From positions 1 through 64,000 of the forward strand of contig NZ_RQIH01000006.1 of assembly GCF_003939025.1 (NCBI RefSeq): 64,000 nucleotides of DNA. Direction: 5' to 3'. The DNA is from Rhizobium sophoriradicis. GTDB lineage: Bacteria > Pseudomonadota > Alphaproteobacteria > Rhizobiales > Rhizobiaceae. Both the position numbers and the translations under genes were made by a program. Below, one piece after another: positions 1 to 8,711 of this stretch (its first letter is position 1; each line of letters opens with the position of its first letter). The notes below the pieces were generated by a model. It had not been told where the DNA came from. It was given only the letters and a program-made list of their open reading frames with translations, and ran no database searches.

Positions 1-629
1 TGCTGTCGGGCATGCTGGCGGCCGAGAAGCTGGCGGCGGCGATCGCAGCTGGCCGCAGCCATGACGAGGTCGTCGAGATCGAGAATGAATGGCGCAAGGG
101 TGACATCGGCCGCGATCTGAAGCGGGTGCGCAACGTCAAGCCGCTGTGGTCGAAGTTCGGCACCGCGCTTGGCGTGGCGCTCGGCGGGCTCGACATGTGG
201 ACCAACACGCTGTTCGGCTTCTCCGTCTTCGGCACGCTTGGTCACGGCAAGACCGATGCGGCCTCGCTGGAGCCGGCCTCGCAGCATAAGCCGATCGCCT
301 ATCCGAAACCGGATGGGGTTTTGACCTTCGACCGTCTGTCCTCGGTGTTCCTGTCGAACACCAATCACGAGGAAGACCAGCCGGTGCATCTGCAGGTCAA
401 GGACATGGGCCTGCAGAAAAGCTCCGAGCTCGGCATCTATGCCGGCCCGTCGACCCGCTACTGTCCGGCCGGCGTCTATGAATGGGTGGAGAAGGACGGC
501 GACAAGAGCTTCGTCATCAACGCCCAGAACTGCGTGCACTGCAAGACCTGCGACATCAAGGATCCCAACCAGAACATCAACTGGGTGCCGCCGCAGGGCG
601 GCGAGGGGCCGGTCTATCCGAATATGTGA
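1..629 (+). CDS. Electron transfer flavoprotein-ubiquinone oxidoreductase, 3' part
   Basis: This is the C-terminal part of an ETF-QO. This inner-membrane iron-sulfur flavoprotein passes electrons from electron transfer flavoprotein (fatty acid and amino acid oxidation) to ubiquinone. The reading frame is open to the left edge, so the start lies outside the window. The visible end has the family's 4Fe-4S region: a Cys in STRYCPAGVYEW, then NCVHCKTCDIKDP, and the typical ending GGEGPVYPNM. The cluster cysteines (YCPAG, CVHCKTC) are all present. Identification is firm; only the 5' end is missing. Confidence 0.95.
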   Translation, partial: LSGMLAAEKLAAAIAAGRSHDEVVEIENEWRKGDIGRDLKRVRNVKPLWSKFGTALGVALGGLDMWTNTLFGFSVFGTLGHGKTDAASLEPASQHKPIAYPKPDGVLTFDRLSSVFLSNTNHEEDQPVHLQVKDMGLQKSSELGIYAGPSTRYCPAGVYEWVEKDGDKSFVINAQNCVHCKTCDIKDPNQNINWVPPQGGEGPVYPNM

Positions 630-764
630 GGCGGATCGGCATCGCAGCCGACAATTTCACCTGCTGACGTCTTCGTGATCGGCCGCCGGCGGCGGCTCTT
701 AGCCATTCGTTAACCATAAATTCCTTAGCTTGCGACATCTTCTCGACGCACTAAGGACACATTC

Positions 765-1379
765 ATGTCGATCTCCCGCCGGGGCTTCCTGATTGCTCTG
801 CCTCTTTTTGTGGCCGGCTGCTCTTCCACCGGTCTCAACAGTCAGACGAATTACGCAGCGCTTCCCGATGAAAAGTTTCCGCTGAAGCAGGTGCCGATCG
901 ACAAGATCAAGCCGGAGCTTCGTCGTCAGGAAGTTGCTTACGAGACCGCGTATGCTGCGGGCACGATCGTCGTCGATACGCCGGCGCGTCGAGCCTATTA
1001 TGTGCTTGGGAACGGCCGGGCGATGCGCTACGGCGTGGGCGTCGGTCGCGAGGGGCTGGCATTTGCCGGGGGTGCCTATGTCGGGCGCAAGGCGGAATGG
1101 CCGAGCTGGACGCCCACCGAAAACATGCAGCGCCGCGAAGAGCGCTACCGCAGGCTCGCCGGCGGCATGCCGGGCGGCCCGAACAATCCGCTCGGCGCGC
1201 GCGCCATGTACCTCTATCGCGGCGGCAACGACACCCATTTCCGCATTCACGGCACAAACCAGCCGGAATCGATTGGTCTTGCCATGTCGAGCGGCTGTAT
1301 CCGCATGATGAACCATGACGTGATCGACCTCTATAGCCGCGTCGAAGTCGGCGCCAGGGTCGTCGTCATCCAGGCTTGA
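765..1379 (+). CDS. L,D-transpeptidase (YkuD/ErfK family) lipoprotein
   Basis: A 204-residue periplasmic L,D-transpeptidase, the enzyme class that makes 3-3 peptidoglycan cross-links or attaches proteins to peptidoglycan. The N-terminus MSISRRGFLIALPLFVAGCSS has a twin-arginine-like pair, a hydrophobic core and a lipobox-like AGC, so it is probably a lipoprotein. The C-terminal half holds the YkuD catalytic signature: HGTNQPESIG, then SSGCIRMMNHDV with the nucleophilic Cys. The gene stands alone; the downstream gene converges on it. The number of YkuD paralogs in rhizobia prevents naming a precise orthologue. Confidence 0.93.
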   Translation: MSISRRGFLIALPLFVAGCSSTGLNSQTNYAALPDEKFPLKQVPIDKIKPELRRQEVAYETAYAAGTIVVDTPARRAYYVLGNGRAMRYGVGVGREGLAFAGGAYVGRKAEWPSWTPTENMQRREERYRRLAGGMPGGPNNPLGARAMYLYRGGNDTHFRIHGTNQPESIGLAMSSGCIRMMNHDVIDLYSRVEVGARVVVIQA

Positions 1380-1401
1380 GTGGTCAACACTAGCCCCATA
1401 G

Positions 1402-1438
1402 AAAAAGCCGCCGCAGCGATTGCTGCCGGCGGCTTCGC
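1402..1438 (-). terminator. Intrinsic terminator for the EamA transporter gene
   Basis: Read on the minus strand, an AGCCGCCGGCAGC arm pairs (one bulge) with GCTGCGGCGGCT and is followed by TTTTTC. It lies just beyond the stop codon of the minus-strand transporter gene and could also stop read-through from the converging L,D-transpeptidase gene. Confidence 0.75.
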
Positions 1439-1460
1439 TATTGTTGGTCGCAGCCGGTGC

Positions 1461-2363
1461 TCAACGACGCGCGGCAATGCCGGTGGAAAGCGCCACGCCA
1501 ATGCCGGTGATCACAGCGGCGCTGATCTCGACGATGCCGATTGCTTCGCCGAGCAGGAAACCGCCGCCCAGCGTTGCCAACACCGGCGTCAGCGCCGTGA
1601 AGGCGGCGGCCTGGGTGCCGCCCAGTCGTCTCACGGCCGTTCCGTAGGCGACCATGGCGACGAGACCGGAAAGAAGACCGTGGCTTAGCGCCTGCAGGCC
1701 GATTTCCGGCAGCGATGCTTGCGGCAGCGAAATGCCGAAGACGAGCGCAAGCGTTCCCATGATTAGGAAGGACCAGACCGCGATCAGGGCGCTCGCCTGC
1801 ACGGCCGTGAGGCCGGAGCGGCGGAAGGCATGCGTATAGCTTGCCCACAGCAAAGCGCCGGCAGGCAGCAGCACGAAGCTGGTCCATGGCAGCGAGGCGT
1901 CCGCAAGGCTGTGCGTGAGCAGGATCAGCACGCCCGCGACGATCGCGACGAGCCCGGCGATACGCGTGCCATCAGGTCTTTCCCCAAACAGCGCCACTCC
2001 GATCAACGCCGTGGCGAGCGGCATCGAGCCACCAAGCAGAATGCCCGACGAGGCGGCTGGCGTCGAATGGATCGCCAGCGTGGTCAGCAGGAAGAAGACC
2101 GCGCCGGAACCGCAGACCATGATTGCCAGCAGATGAAGCGGCAGGCCTTTCGGCAGCAGTCCTGTCCTGAGCCAGACCGGCGAAAGCGCAAGTGCCGGAA
2201 TGCCGAAGCGGATCAGCCCGATGTCGATCGATCCGAGCGGCGTCGCAGCACTGTGGCGGGTTACAAGAAACCAGGTTGCCCAGATCAAGACAGTAATCGC
2301 GCCGCCTGCATAACCCAGCGCCTGCGAGGGTGACTTGTCGTCCGAAAAAGCAATAGTGGTCAT
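1461..2363 (-). CDS. EamA/DMT-family transporter
   Basis: A 300-residue drug/metabolite transporter superfamily protein with about ten hydrophobic segments arranged as two EamA repeats. It is probably an inner-membrane exporter of amino acids or related metabolites; the substrate cannot be read from sequence. I start it at MTTIAF because a strong GGAGGAAAGG ribosome site sits just upstream; the frame stays open 23 codons further without a comparable site. It is divergent from an Lrp/AsnC regulator 145 bp away, a common regulator-exporter arrangement, so control by that regulator is the natural inference. Confidence 0.9.
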   Translation of the reverse strand: MTTIAFSDDKSPSQALGYAGGAITVLIWATWFLVTRHSAATPLGSIDIGLIRFGIPALALSPVWLRTGLLPKGLPLHLLAIMVCGSGAVFFLLTTLAIHSTPAASSGILLGGSMPLATALIGVALFGERPDGTRIAGLVAIVAGVLILLTHSLADASLPWTSFVLLPAGALLWASYTHAFRRSGLTAVQASALIAVWSFLIMGTLALVFGISLPQASLPEIGLQALSHGLLSGLVAMVAYGTAVRRLGGTQAAAFTALTPVLATLGGGFLLGEAIGIVEISAAVITGIGVALSTGIAARR

Positions 2364-2507
2364 CGTCCTATCCTTTCCTCCGTCCGGAGCCTGTCCGGTT
2401 GAGGAAAAGATTAGCCCCAGAGGGCAGGGCATGTCCTTGCTATCTCTGGCTCAAAAATGATGCTAAACGCAATCTTCTGCCAATTGATACGACCTGGATT
2501 CTCGAAA

Positions 2508-2981
2508 ATGCCAAATCTCGACAAATTCGATATCGCCATCCTGAAGTGCCTGCAGGAGGATGCGCGCGCCACCAATGTCGAGATTGCCGAAAAGGTGAAC
2601 CTTTCGCCGTCGCCCTGCCTGCGCCGTATCCGCAACCTCGAACGGTCCGGCATCATCCGCGGTTACACCGCCGATATCGACCGCAAGGAGGTTGGTCTCG
2701 GCCTGACCGTCTTCGTCGAATTCAAGGTCGCCCACCACAGCCGCGAAAATTCCGAGGCGCAGCAGCAGACGCTGCTCGCCATCCCCGAGATCGTCTCCTG
2801 CTTTCTGATCTCGGGCACCGCCGATTTCCTCGCCGAGGTAGTGGTGGAGGATCTCGCTGCCTATGAGCGGCTGCTGACGGAAACGCTGTTGACCCTGCCT
2901 AACGTCAGCGACATCCGCTCGAACTTTGCCATTCGCAGCATCAAGACGCATGGGCCTCTGAAGCTGCCCGAGGGGAAATGA
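2508..2981 (+). CDS. Lrp/AsnC family transcriptional regulator
   Basis: A 157-residue Lrp/AsnC protein. The N-terminal winged helix-turn-helix (about residues 3-50: FDIAILKCLQEDARATNVEIAEKV, LSPSPCLRRIRNLE, GIIRGYTA; short pieces of one continuous domain) is followed by the RAM ligand-binding domain ending near SNFAIRSIKTHGPL. The start at MPNLDKFD fits the family's usual N-terminus. It is divergent from the EamA exporter gene, which it probably controls in response to an amino acid. The ligand is unknown. Confidence 0.93.
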   Translation: MPNLDKFDIAILKCLQEDARATNVEIAEKVNLSPSPCLRRIRNLERSGIIRGYTADIDRKEVGLGLTVFVEFKVAHHSRENSEAQQQTLLAIPEIVSCFLISGTADFLAEVVVEDLAAYERLLTETLLTLPNVSDIRSNFAIRSIKTHGPLKLPEGK

Positions 2982-3006
2982 TTCCCCGGCTTTGTGCTCG
3001 GAACCC

Positions 3007-3143
3007 GCCCCTCATCCGCCTGCCGGCACCTTCTCCCCGCACGCGGGGCGAAGGGGGCAAGCCGAACCGGTTCTGTACCCTCGACGCTGCGTTTGGCACG
3101 TCCCCTCTCCCCGTTTTACGGGGAGAGGGCTAGGGTGAGGGGC
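3007..3143. repeat. RIME-like intergenic palindromic repeat
   Basis: A 137-bp element bounded by the inverted repeat GCCCCTCA / TGAGGGGC, with internal C-rich and G-rich hairpin arms (CTTCTCCCCG, CCCCTCTCCCCG/CGGGGAGAGGG). It fills the gap between the converging Lrp-family gene and mgtE. Its left part closely matches the element at 29154-29269 (CTCATCCG-CTGCCG-CACCTTCTCCCC). It resembles the intergenic mosaic elements known in Rhizobium genomes. Confidence 0.75.
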
Positions 3144-3155
3144 AAATTCCAGGCG

Positions 3156-4529
3156 CTACAGCAGCGTCCCGCTGAGGATGAGCAGCGCCACCGAGAAGTA
3201 GATGACGAGCCCGGTGACGTCGACCAGCGTGGCGACGAAGGGGGCCGAGGCGCTGGCCGGATCGAGCCTCAGCTTCTGCAGCAGGAAGGGCAGCATCGAG
3301 CCGCAGATCGAGCCGAAGGTGACGATCCCGATCAGGGCGGCAAACACCGTGACGGCGACCATCTGCCAGTGTGGGCCGTAGTCGTAGAGCCCGGCCGACT
3401 GCCAGAAGACAATGCGGATGAAGCCGACGAGGCCGAGGATCGCGCCGAGCACGATGCCTGTGGGAAGTTCGCGGAAGAGCACTTTCCACCAGTCCGAAAG
3501 CTTCAGCTCGCCGAGCGCTAGGGCCCGGATGATCAGCGAAGTCGCCTGCGACCCGGAATTGCCGCCCGAGCTCATGATCAGCGGGATGAACAGCGTCAGC
3601 ACCACGGCCTTTTCCAGTTCGCCTTCGAAATGCTGCATGGCGCTTGCCGTCAGCATCTCGCCGAGGAAGAGGGCGGCGAGCCAGCCGGCGCGCTTGCGGA
3701 TCATGCCGGCAAAGCCGATTTTCATATAGGGCTGGCCGAGGGCCTCCATGCCGCCGAACCTCTGGGCGGCTTCCGTCGTGTCCGAGATCATCGTGTCGAT
3801 CACGTCGTCGACGGTGACGATGCCGAGCACGTGCCCATGTTCGTCGGTGACCGGCAGGGCGAGCAGGTCGTGCTTGCGGATCAGCCGGGCGACATCCTCC
3901 TGCTTCATCAGCGGATCGGCCGAAACCGGGTTGCCCTTCTGCGCCACAGAGAGGATGGAAGCATCCGGCTCGCCGGTGATGAGACGGCGCAGCGTTACCA
4001 CATGCATGAGCGCATGGCTGACCTCGTCAAGCACATAGATGGCATAGACGGTCTCGCGCGAGCGTTCGACCTGGCGCACATGGTCGAGCGTCTGAGCGAC
4101 GGTCCAGCTGACCGGCACGCTGACGAACTCGGTCGTCATGATGCCGCCGGCGGTGCGCGGCGGATAGCCCATCAGGTGCTGAATCGCGATGCGCACCGGC
4201 TCGTCGAGGCTGGCAAACAGCCGGGCGCGGGTCTCGCCATCGAGTTCGAGCAGCACGTCGGCGACACGGTCGTTGGACATGCCGTGCAGCAGCCGTGCTG
4301 CATCCTCGGCGCTGATCAGCGCCAGGATTTCGGCGGCGTTGCGAAGCTCCGGCCGGTCGAGAATGTTGACGGCATAGTCGAGCGGCATGCCCGTCAGTAC
4401 GCGGCCGGCCTCCTGGATGCTCAGCGCGTTCAGGGATTCGACCCGTTCGGCGATCGTTGCGCCGCGGCTGTTGTTGATGAAGGCACGGGCGGCATGGCCT
4501 GCCCGAAGAGGGAAGCGATTGATATTCAT
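3156..4529 (-). CDS. mgtE: Magnesium transporter MgtE
   Basis: A 457-residue MgtE-type Mg2+ channel. Order: N-terminal superhelical MgtE_N domain (about 30-135), two CBS domains (about 140-270, with the typical GIVTVDDVIDTM), then a five-helix membrane domain from about 320 containing the conserved PLIMSSGGNSGSQATSLIIRA region (pore/Mg2+ site) and a hydrophobic end. The cytosolic domains are expected to gate the channel by sensing Mg2+. It lies downstream of an MFS gene on the same strand but is separated by a 263-bp leader with its own promoter-like and hairpin sequences. Confidence 0.96.
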   Translation of the reverse strand: MNINRFPLRAGHAARAFINNSRGATIAERVESLNALSIQEAGRVLTGMPLDYAVNILDRPELRNAAEILALISAEDAARLLHGMSNDRVADVLLELDGETRARLFASLDEPVRIAIQHLMGYPPRTAGGIMTTEFVSVPVSWTVAQTLDHVRQVERSRETVYAIYVLDEVSHALMHVVTLRRLITGEPDASILSVAQKGNPVSADPLMKQEDVARLIRKHDLLALPVTDEHGHVLGIVTVDDVIDTMISDTTEAAQRFGGMEALGQPYMKIGFAGMIRKRAGWLAALFLGEMLTASAMQHFEGELEKAVVLTLFIPLIMSSGGNSGSQATSLIIRALALGELKLSDWWKVLFRELPTGIVLGAILGLVGFIRIVFWQSAGLYDYGPHWQMVAVTVFAALIGIVTFGSICGSMLPFLLQKLRLDPASASAPFVATLVDVTGLVIYFSVALLILSGTLL

Positions 4530-4740
4530 GTGAGGCTCGCCTTTCCGTCGATCCGCCGTAGCGTCCCGAACGGGCGAGCCGACAGGAGTCGGTCAGCGCA
4601 CGAGGGCCGCGTACGGCAAAGGCAATCGACTGCTACTGTCGCTTGGCATCGTGAAGATGGCTCCGTTGAAATCCGTGGCTAACGGGTGTCGGCCACGTGT
4701 TGCTAGGTGGTCCCGAACGCGGAAAAAGTCAAGCGGGGTA
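4530..4740 (-). promoter_or_regulatory. mgtE promoter and structured 5' leader (candidate regulatory RNA)
   Basis: On the minus strand a CTTGAC -35-like box near 4728-4733 precedes about 190 nt of non-coding leader. Just before the start codon, GGCTCGCC (4573-4580) is perfectly complementary to GGCGAGCC (4534-4541), which abuts the GGAAAGG ribosome site. Immediately 5' of this a CCGAC-TCCT-GTCGG hairpin competes for two bases of the same arm. GTTCGGGAC occurs twice, near each end. No match to the known M-box consensus could be seen. The role is inferred. Confidence 0.45.
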
Positions 4741-4792
4741 AATGCTTAACGCCACAATGTCGCACCCTGCGATGCGCGCATTGTTGACGACC

Positions 4793-6022
4793 TCAAATGG
4801 TCTGTGCGCTCCGGTTGCGACGCTCCAGGTGGAAGGACGCTGCAAAGACGAAGAGGCCGAGGAAGGAGAGTGCTGCGCCGACATAGCCGGTCGCGGCAAA
4901 ACCGTAGCCCCAGGCGATGACGAGACCGCCGAGCCAGGCGCCGATCGCATTGGCGATGTTGAAGGCGGAATGGTTGGAGGCGGCCGCCAGCGTCTGCGCA
5001 TCGGCGGCGACATCCATCAGCCGCGTCTGCAGCGCCGGGCCGGCGGCGAAACCGCAGCCGACGAGGAAGACCGAGAGGCCGAGCATATAGGGGTTGGCGG
5101 CGGTCAGCGAGAAGGTGGCCAGCACGACGATATTATAGACGAGCGAGCCGCCGATCGTGCCGAGCAGCGATTTGTCGGCGAGCCACGAACCGATGAAATT
5201 GCCGGCATTCATGCCGACGCCGAACAACACCAGCATGATCGGAACCGCGCTTTCCGGCAGCATCGCCACCTCAGTCGTGGTCGAGGCGATATAACTGAAC
5301 ATGGCGAACATGCCGCCATAGCCGACGGCGGCGATGCCGAGCGTCAACCAGACTTGCGGCCGGCGGAAGGCGCCGAGCTCGCGCAGGAAGCTTGCCTCTT
5401 CGGAAACCCTGTCCTTCGGAACGTAGAACCAGATCAACACCACCGTCAGCAGGCCGACGATGCCGACCGACCAAAATGCCACCTGCCAGTCGAGCGATTG
5501 GCCGAAAAACGTCGTCAGCGGCGTGCCGAGAAGCGTCGCGACGGTGAGCCCGAGCATGACGCGTCCGACGGCGCGTGCCCGCCGATAAACCGGCACCATC
5601 GAGGCCGCGACAAGCGCGGCGACGCCGAAATAGGCTCCATGCGGCAGGCCGGTGACGAAGCGCAGGAATGTGAAGGATTGGAAGGTCGGCGCGACGGCAC
5701 TTAATATATTGCCGACGGCAAAGACCAGCATCAGTGTCAAAAGCAGGGTGCGGCGCGCCATCTTCGCGGCGAGCACGGCAATGACAGGCGCACCGACGAC
5801 GACACCAAGCGCATAAGCGCTGATGACATAGCCGGCCTGTGGTGTCGTGACTGAGAAAGTCTCGGCGACATTGGGCAGCAGTCCCATGATCGCGAATTCG
5901 CCGGTGCCGATGCCGAAGCCGCCGCAGGCGAGCGCCAGTTGGACCAAGGCGACGGTCGTTGCCGACGGCAGCTCGTCCTCGGGCTGGGTTCCGACGGACT
6001 CATTGATGGCGATCTCACTCAT
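4793..6022 (-). CDS. MFS transporter (DHA1/AraJ-like)
   Basis: A 409-residue major facilitator with 12 predicted membrane segments. Early on it has GGFGIGTGEFAIMGLLPNVA, the TM1 pattern of the DHA1 sugar/drug efflux group (AraJ, NepI, YdhP), followed by a loop 2-3 motif around AAKMARRTLLL. The start at MSEIAIN is chosen over an in-frame extension of 40 codons because GGAG precedes it and the hydrophobic core starts about 30 residues later. The substrate is unknown. It is divergent from the lipid kinase gene. Confidence 0.9.
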   Translation of the reverse strand: MSEIAINESVGTQPEDELPSATTVALVQLALACGGFGIGTGEFAIMGLLPNVAETFSVTTPQAGYVISAYALGVVVGAPVIAVLAAKMARRTLLLTLMLVFAVGNILSAVAPTFQSFTFLRFVTGLPHGAYFGVAALVAASMVPVYRRARAVGRVMLGLTVATLLGTPLTTFFGQSLDWQVAFWSVGIVGLLTVVLIWFYVPKDRVSEEASFLRELGAFRRPQVWLTLGIAAVGYGGMFAMFSYIASTTTEVAMLPESAVPIMLVLFGVGMNAGNFIGSWLADKSLLGTIGGSLVYNIVVLATFSLTAANPYMLGLSVFLVGCGFAAGPALQTRLMDVAADAQTLAAASNHSAFNIANAIGAWLGGLVIAWGYGFAATGYVGAALSFLGLFVFAASFHLERRNRSAQTI

Positions 6023-6321
6023 GAGAGCTCCTCGGGAAGGTTTTCTGCTTGGCAATGCCTCTGGCGCAAGTGCGGCGCGAGGCGATCGTGATAGATGGCG
6101 GGAAGTGGAGACGATCTCTCCGATATCTGATCTATCCGTCATGTACCGGCGGGCGTCGAGTGCATTTTACGCAGTGCAGCGTCCTGCTATGTGCATATGT
6201 CCGTTGCAATATTTGCATTTCTGTTGTTTTTGCGGAGAGGTGGGCGCGCTTGAAATCGCCAGTGCCGCAACCATTTCAGGGCAAAGGCAGGAGCATTTCC
6301 GCGCCAGGGACGGGAGCCCCT
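6023..6321. other. Divergent intergenic region, MFS gene / lipid kinase
   Basis: About 300 bp with no supportable gene. It must hold the promoters of both flanking genes. An AT-richer patch (about 6180-6235, with TATGTGCATATG and CAATATTTGCATTTC) is the likeliest promoter area. No operator palindrome was recognised with confidence. Confidence 0.5.
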
Positions 6322-7266
6322 ATGAAGCTTGTAGGCTTTTTCAATCGCGACGGCGGCACCTTCAGGACCACCGACATGGTGGCCTACGAAAAGAGGGCGG
6401 AGTCGGCCTTTCGGGATGCCGGGCATGATTTCGATGCCATCGTTTTCTCCGGCAAGGAAATCATTCCCGCGATGGAACGGGCGGCCAAGCGCGACGATAT
6501 CGACGGCATCGTCGCCGGCGGTGGCGACGGCACGGTTTCGGCCGCGGCGTCGATCGCCTGGAAAAACGGCATCGCGCTCGGCGTCGTGCCGGCCGGCACC
6601 ATGAACCTTTTTGCCCGCTCGCTGCGCGTGCCGCTCGATATCTGGCAGGCGCTCGACGTATTGGCTTCAGGTGAGATCGATAATGTCGATATTGCCAGCG
6701 CCAACGGCCGGCCTTTCATCCATCAGTTTTCGGCCGGTCTGCATGCCCGTATGGTGCGCTACCGCAACGCCTACAGCTATCGCTCGCGGCTCGGCAAAAT
6801 CCGGGCAAGCACTAAGGCCGCTCTTGGCGTGATCTTCAATCCGCCGGAATTCGAGGTCGAGTTCGAGGCGGCCGGCATGCGGGAGCGCCGCTGGGTCTCG
6901 GCGATTTCGGTTTCCAACAATCCCTTCGGCGAAAATGCGCTGCTCTATGCCGATAATCTCCGAAGCGGCGAACTCGGCTTCTATACGGCAAATCCGCTGA
7001 ATCCGCTCGGCGTCGCCCGCCTCGCCATCGACATGCTGCGTGGCAAGGTCCGTGAGAATGCCGACGTCATGGTGATGCATCCGGCCGAGGTACACCTGCA
7101 TTTCCCGAAACTTCGCCGCAAGGCCAATTGCGTCATGGACGGCGAATTATTGCCGCTCCAACGTGATGTTTCGATCCGGCTGCATCCCGGCGAGCTGAAG
7201 GTCCTCGTAAAGCAGGGGCTCGCGGCTCAGGTGAATGAGGACGAACGCCGCGAGCCTGCAGCCTGA
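6322..7266 (+). CDS. Diacylglycerol/sphingosine-type lipid kinase family protein
   Basis: A 314-residue protein of the DAGK-catalytic/YegS-like family, which phosphorylates lipid hydroxyls with ATP. It shows the nucleotide-binding signature GGGDGTVSAAAS (about residue 63 on) and the second motif VPAGTMNLFAR. The C-terminal beta domain ends with the family's MDGELLPL. The start at MKLVGFFN follows a GGGAGCCCC ribosome site; upstream in-frame codons look non-coding. The lipid substrate is unknown. Confidence 0.9.
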   Translation: MKLVGFFNRDGGTFRTTDMVAYEKRAESAFRDAGHDFDAIVFSGKEIIPAMERAAKRDDIDGIVAGGGDGTVSAAASIAWKNGIALGVVPAGTMNLFARSLRVPLDIWQALDVLASGEIDNVDIASANGRPFIHQFSAGLHARMVRYRNAYSYRSRLGKIRASTKAALGVIFNPPEFEVEFEAAGMRERRWVSAISVSNNPFGENALLYADNLRSGELGFYTANPLNPLGVARLAIDMLRGKVRENADVMVMHPAEVHLHFPKLRRKANCVMDGELLPLQRDVSIRLHPGELKVLVKQGLAAQVNEDERREPAA

Positions 7267-7278
7267 GGCCGGAAGACT

Positions 7279-8628
7279 TCAGAGCCGCGGCAGATAGGTG
7301 CGATAGTCGAAATCCGAGACGGTGCGCAGATGCGCGAGCGCTTCCTTGCGCTTGGTGTCGCCGTAAAGCGCCTGATAACGCGTGCCGAAGATATCGGCGA
7401 TGAAGGGCGAGGCGCGGAAGGTTTCGACCGCGCTCAGGAAATCATGCGTCAGCCGCGTCGTATTGGCGGACGTGTAGGAGGGCGTCGTTTCCTCGCCGGG
7501 GTCGAGCTCGCGGTCGAGACCGATGAGCATGCCGCCGAGAATCGCCGCCAGCAGCAGATAGGGATTGGCGTCGGCGCCGGCCACCCGATGTTCTATGCGT
7601 GCGGCCGCGCCGTCCTTGTCGGGTATGCGGATCGCCGTGCCGCGGTGGCCGCTGCCCCAGGTGAGGTCGACCGGCGCGAACGAGCCCGGCTGGAACCGCC
7701 GGTAGGAGTTGGCGAAGGGGGCGAAGATAAGCTGCGCCGCGCGCATGGTCTCGAGCAGGCCTGCCGTGACCGATTTCAGCAGCTTGGGCTCGCCGCCCTT
7801 GGCATCGAGGATGTTGCGGCCTTGCCGATCGACGATGCTCGCATGTACATGCAGGCCGGAGCCGGCATGTTCGGAATAGGGTTTTGCCATGCAGGTCGAT
7901 TTCAGCCCGTGCCGGCGCGCCGCCTGTTCGGCGATGCGCTTCAAATAGAGGCAATCGTCGGCGGCGGCGAGCGCATCGGCGCGGTGCAGCAGATTGACTT
8001 CGAACTGGCCGGGGCCGAATTCTGCCGTCGTCGCATCCGCCGGCAATCCCTGCGCCTTCGCATAGGCCCTCAGGGTCCCGAGATAGTCGTCGAGCGCGTC
8101 GACGGCGCTCATATCGTAGAGCTGGAAACCATTCGGCTCGCCACGATAGGTGAGGCTTTCGGGCGGGGAGGGGCGGCCGGTTTCGCGCCAGTCGCCCGAC
8201 ATCACGTAGAATTCCAGCTCGGTGGCGACTACAGGCGTCAACCCGCGGCTGCGATAGCGCTCGACCACGGAAGCGAGGATGGCGCGCGGATCCATGAAGC
8301 TCGGGCTGCCGTCGAATTCATGCATGGTGGCAAGCACCTGCATCGAACCCTCCGGCGCCCAGGGCATCGGCGAGAGGCTGCGCCGGTCGGGAACAACCAT
8401 GCCGTCGGGATCGCCGATCGTCAGAGACAGGCCGGTAATGTCGTCATTGTCGTCACCCCAGATATCGAGCGACTGCGTCGACGTCGGCAGGCGGATGTCG
8501 CCGGCCCAGACCTTGTCTTCGCCGCCGGATGGAAGCTGTTTGCCGCGTAGCTCGCCGTTCATGCCGACGATCAGGATCTCGAAACGCGGGTCGCCGCCGG
8601 CCTTGCCGTCCATCCTGTCGCTCGCCAT
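7279..8628 (-). CDS. Glutamine synthetase family protein (gamma-glutamylpolyamine synthetase-like)
   Basis: A 449-residue GlnA-fold ligase of the PuuA/GlnT-like branch rather than housekeeping glutamine synthetase. It has the glutamate-binding region TAEFGPGQFEVNLLH, the ATP region KPYSEHAGSGLHVHASI, and RIPDKDGAAARIEHRVAGADANPY near the C-terminus. Such enzymes usually ligate glutamate to an amine (putrescine, ethanolamine or similar). It is divergent from a class III aminotransferase 84 bp away, which suggests a shared amine or polyamine catabolic role; the actual substrate is inferred. The start MASDRMD has a GGAGG upstream. Confidence 0.88.
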   Translation of the reverse strand: MASDRMDGKAGGDPRFEILIVGMNGELRGKQLPSGGEDKVWAGDIRLPTSTQSLDIWGDDNDDITGLSLTIGDPDGMVVPDRRSLSPMPWAPEGSMQVLATMHEFDGSPSFMDPRAILASVVERYRSRGLTPVVATELEFYVMSGDWRETGRPSPPESLTYRGEPNGFQLYDMSAVDALDDYLGTLRAYAKAQGLPADATTAEFGPGQFEVNLLHRADALAAADDCLYLKRIAEQAARRHGLKSTCMAKPYSEHAGSGLHVHASIVDRQGRNILDAKGGEPKLLKSVTAGLLETMRAAQLIFAPFANSYRRFQPGSFAPVDLTWGSGHRGTAIRIPDKDGAAARIEHRVAGADANPYLLLAAILGGMLIGLDRELDPGEETTPSYTSANTTRLTHDFLSAVETFRASPFIADIFGTRYQALYGDTKRKEALAHLRTVSDFDYRTYLPRL

Positions 8629-8711
8629 GACCTTGAAAATCCTCCGGGACAAGGCCAAGCTCCTAACCCATCGATAGCAGCCTTTCAATCCGCGAGGGTC
8701 TTCTACCAGCC

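Noticed and set aside
4530..4740. M-box (ykoK) magnesium riboswitch upstream of mgtE
   Set aside because: The conserved M-box blocks could not be found on either strand, so I only report an undefined structured leader.
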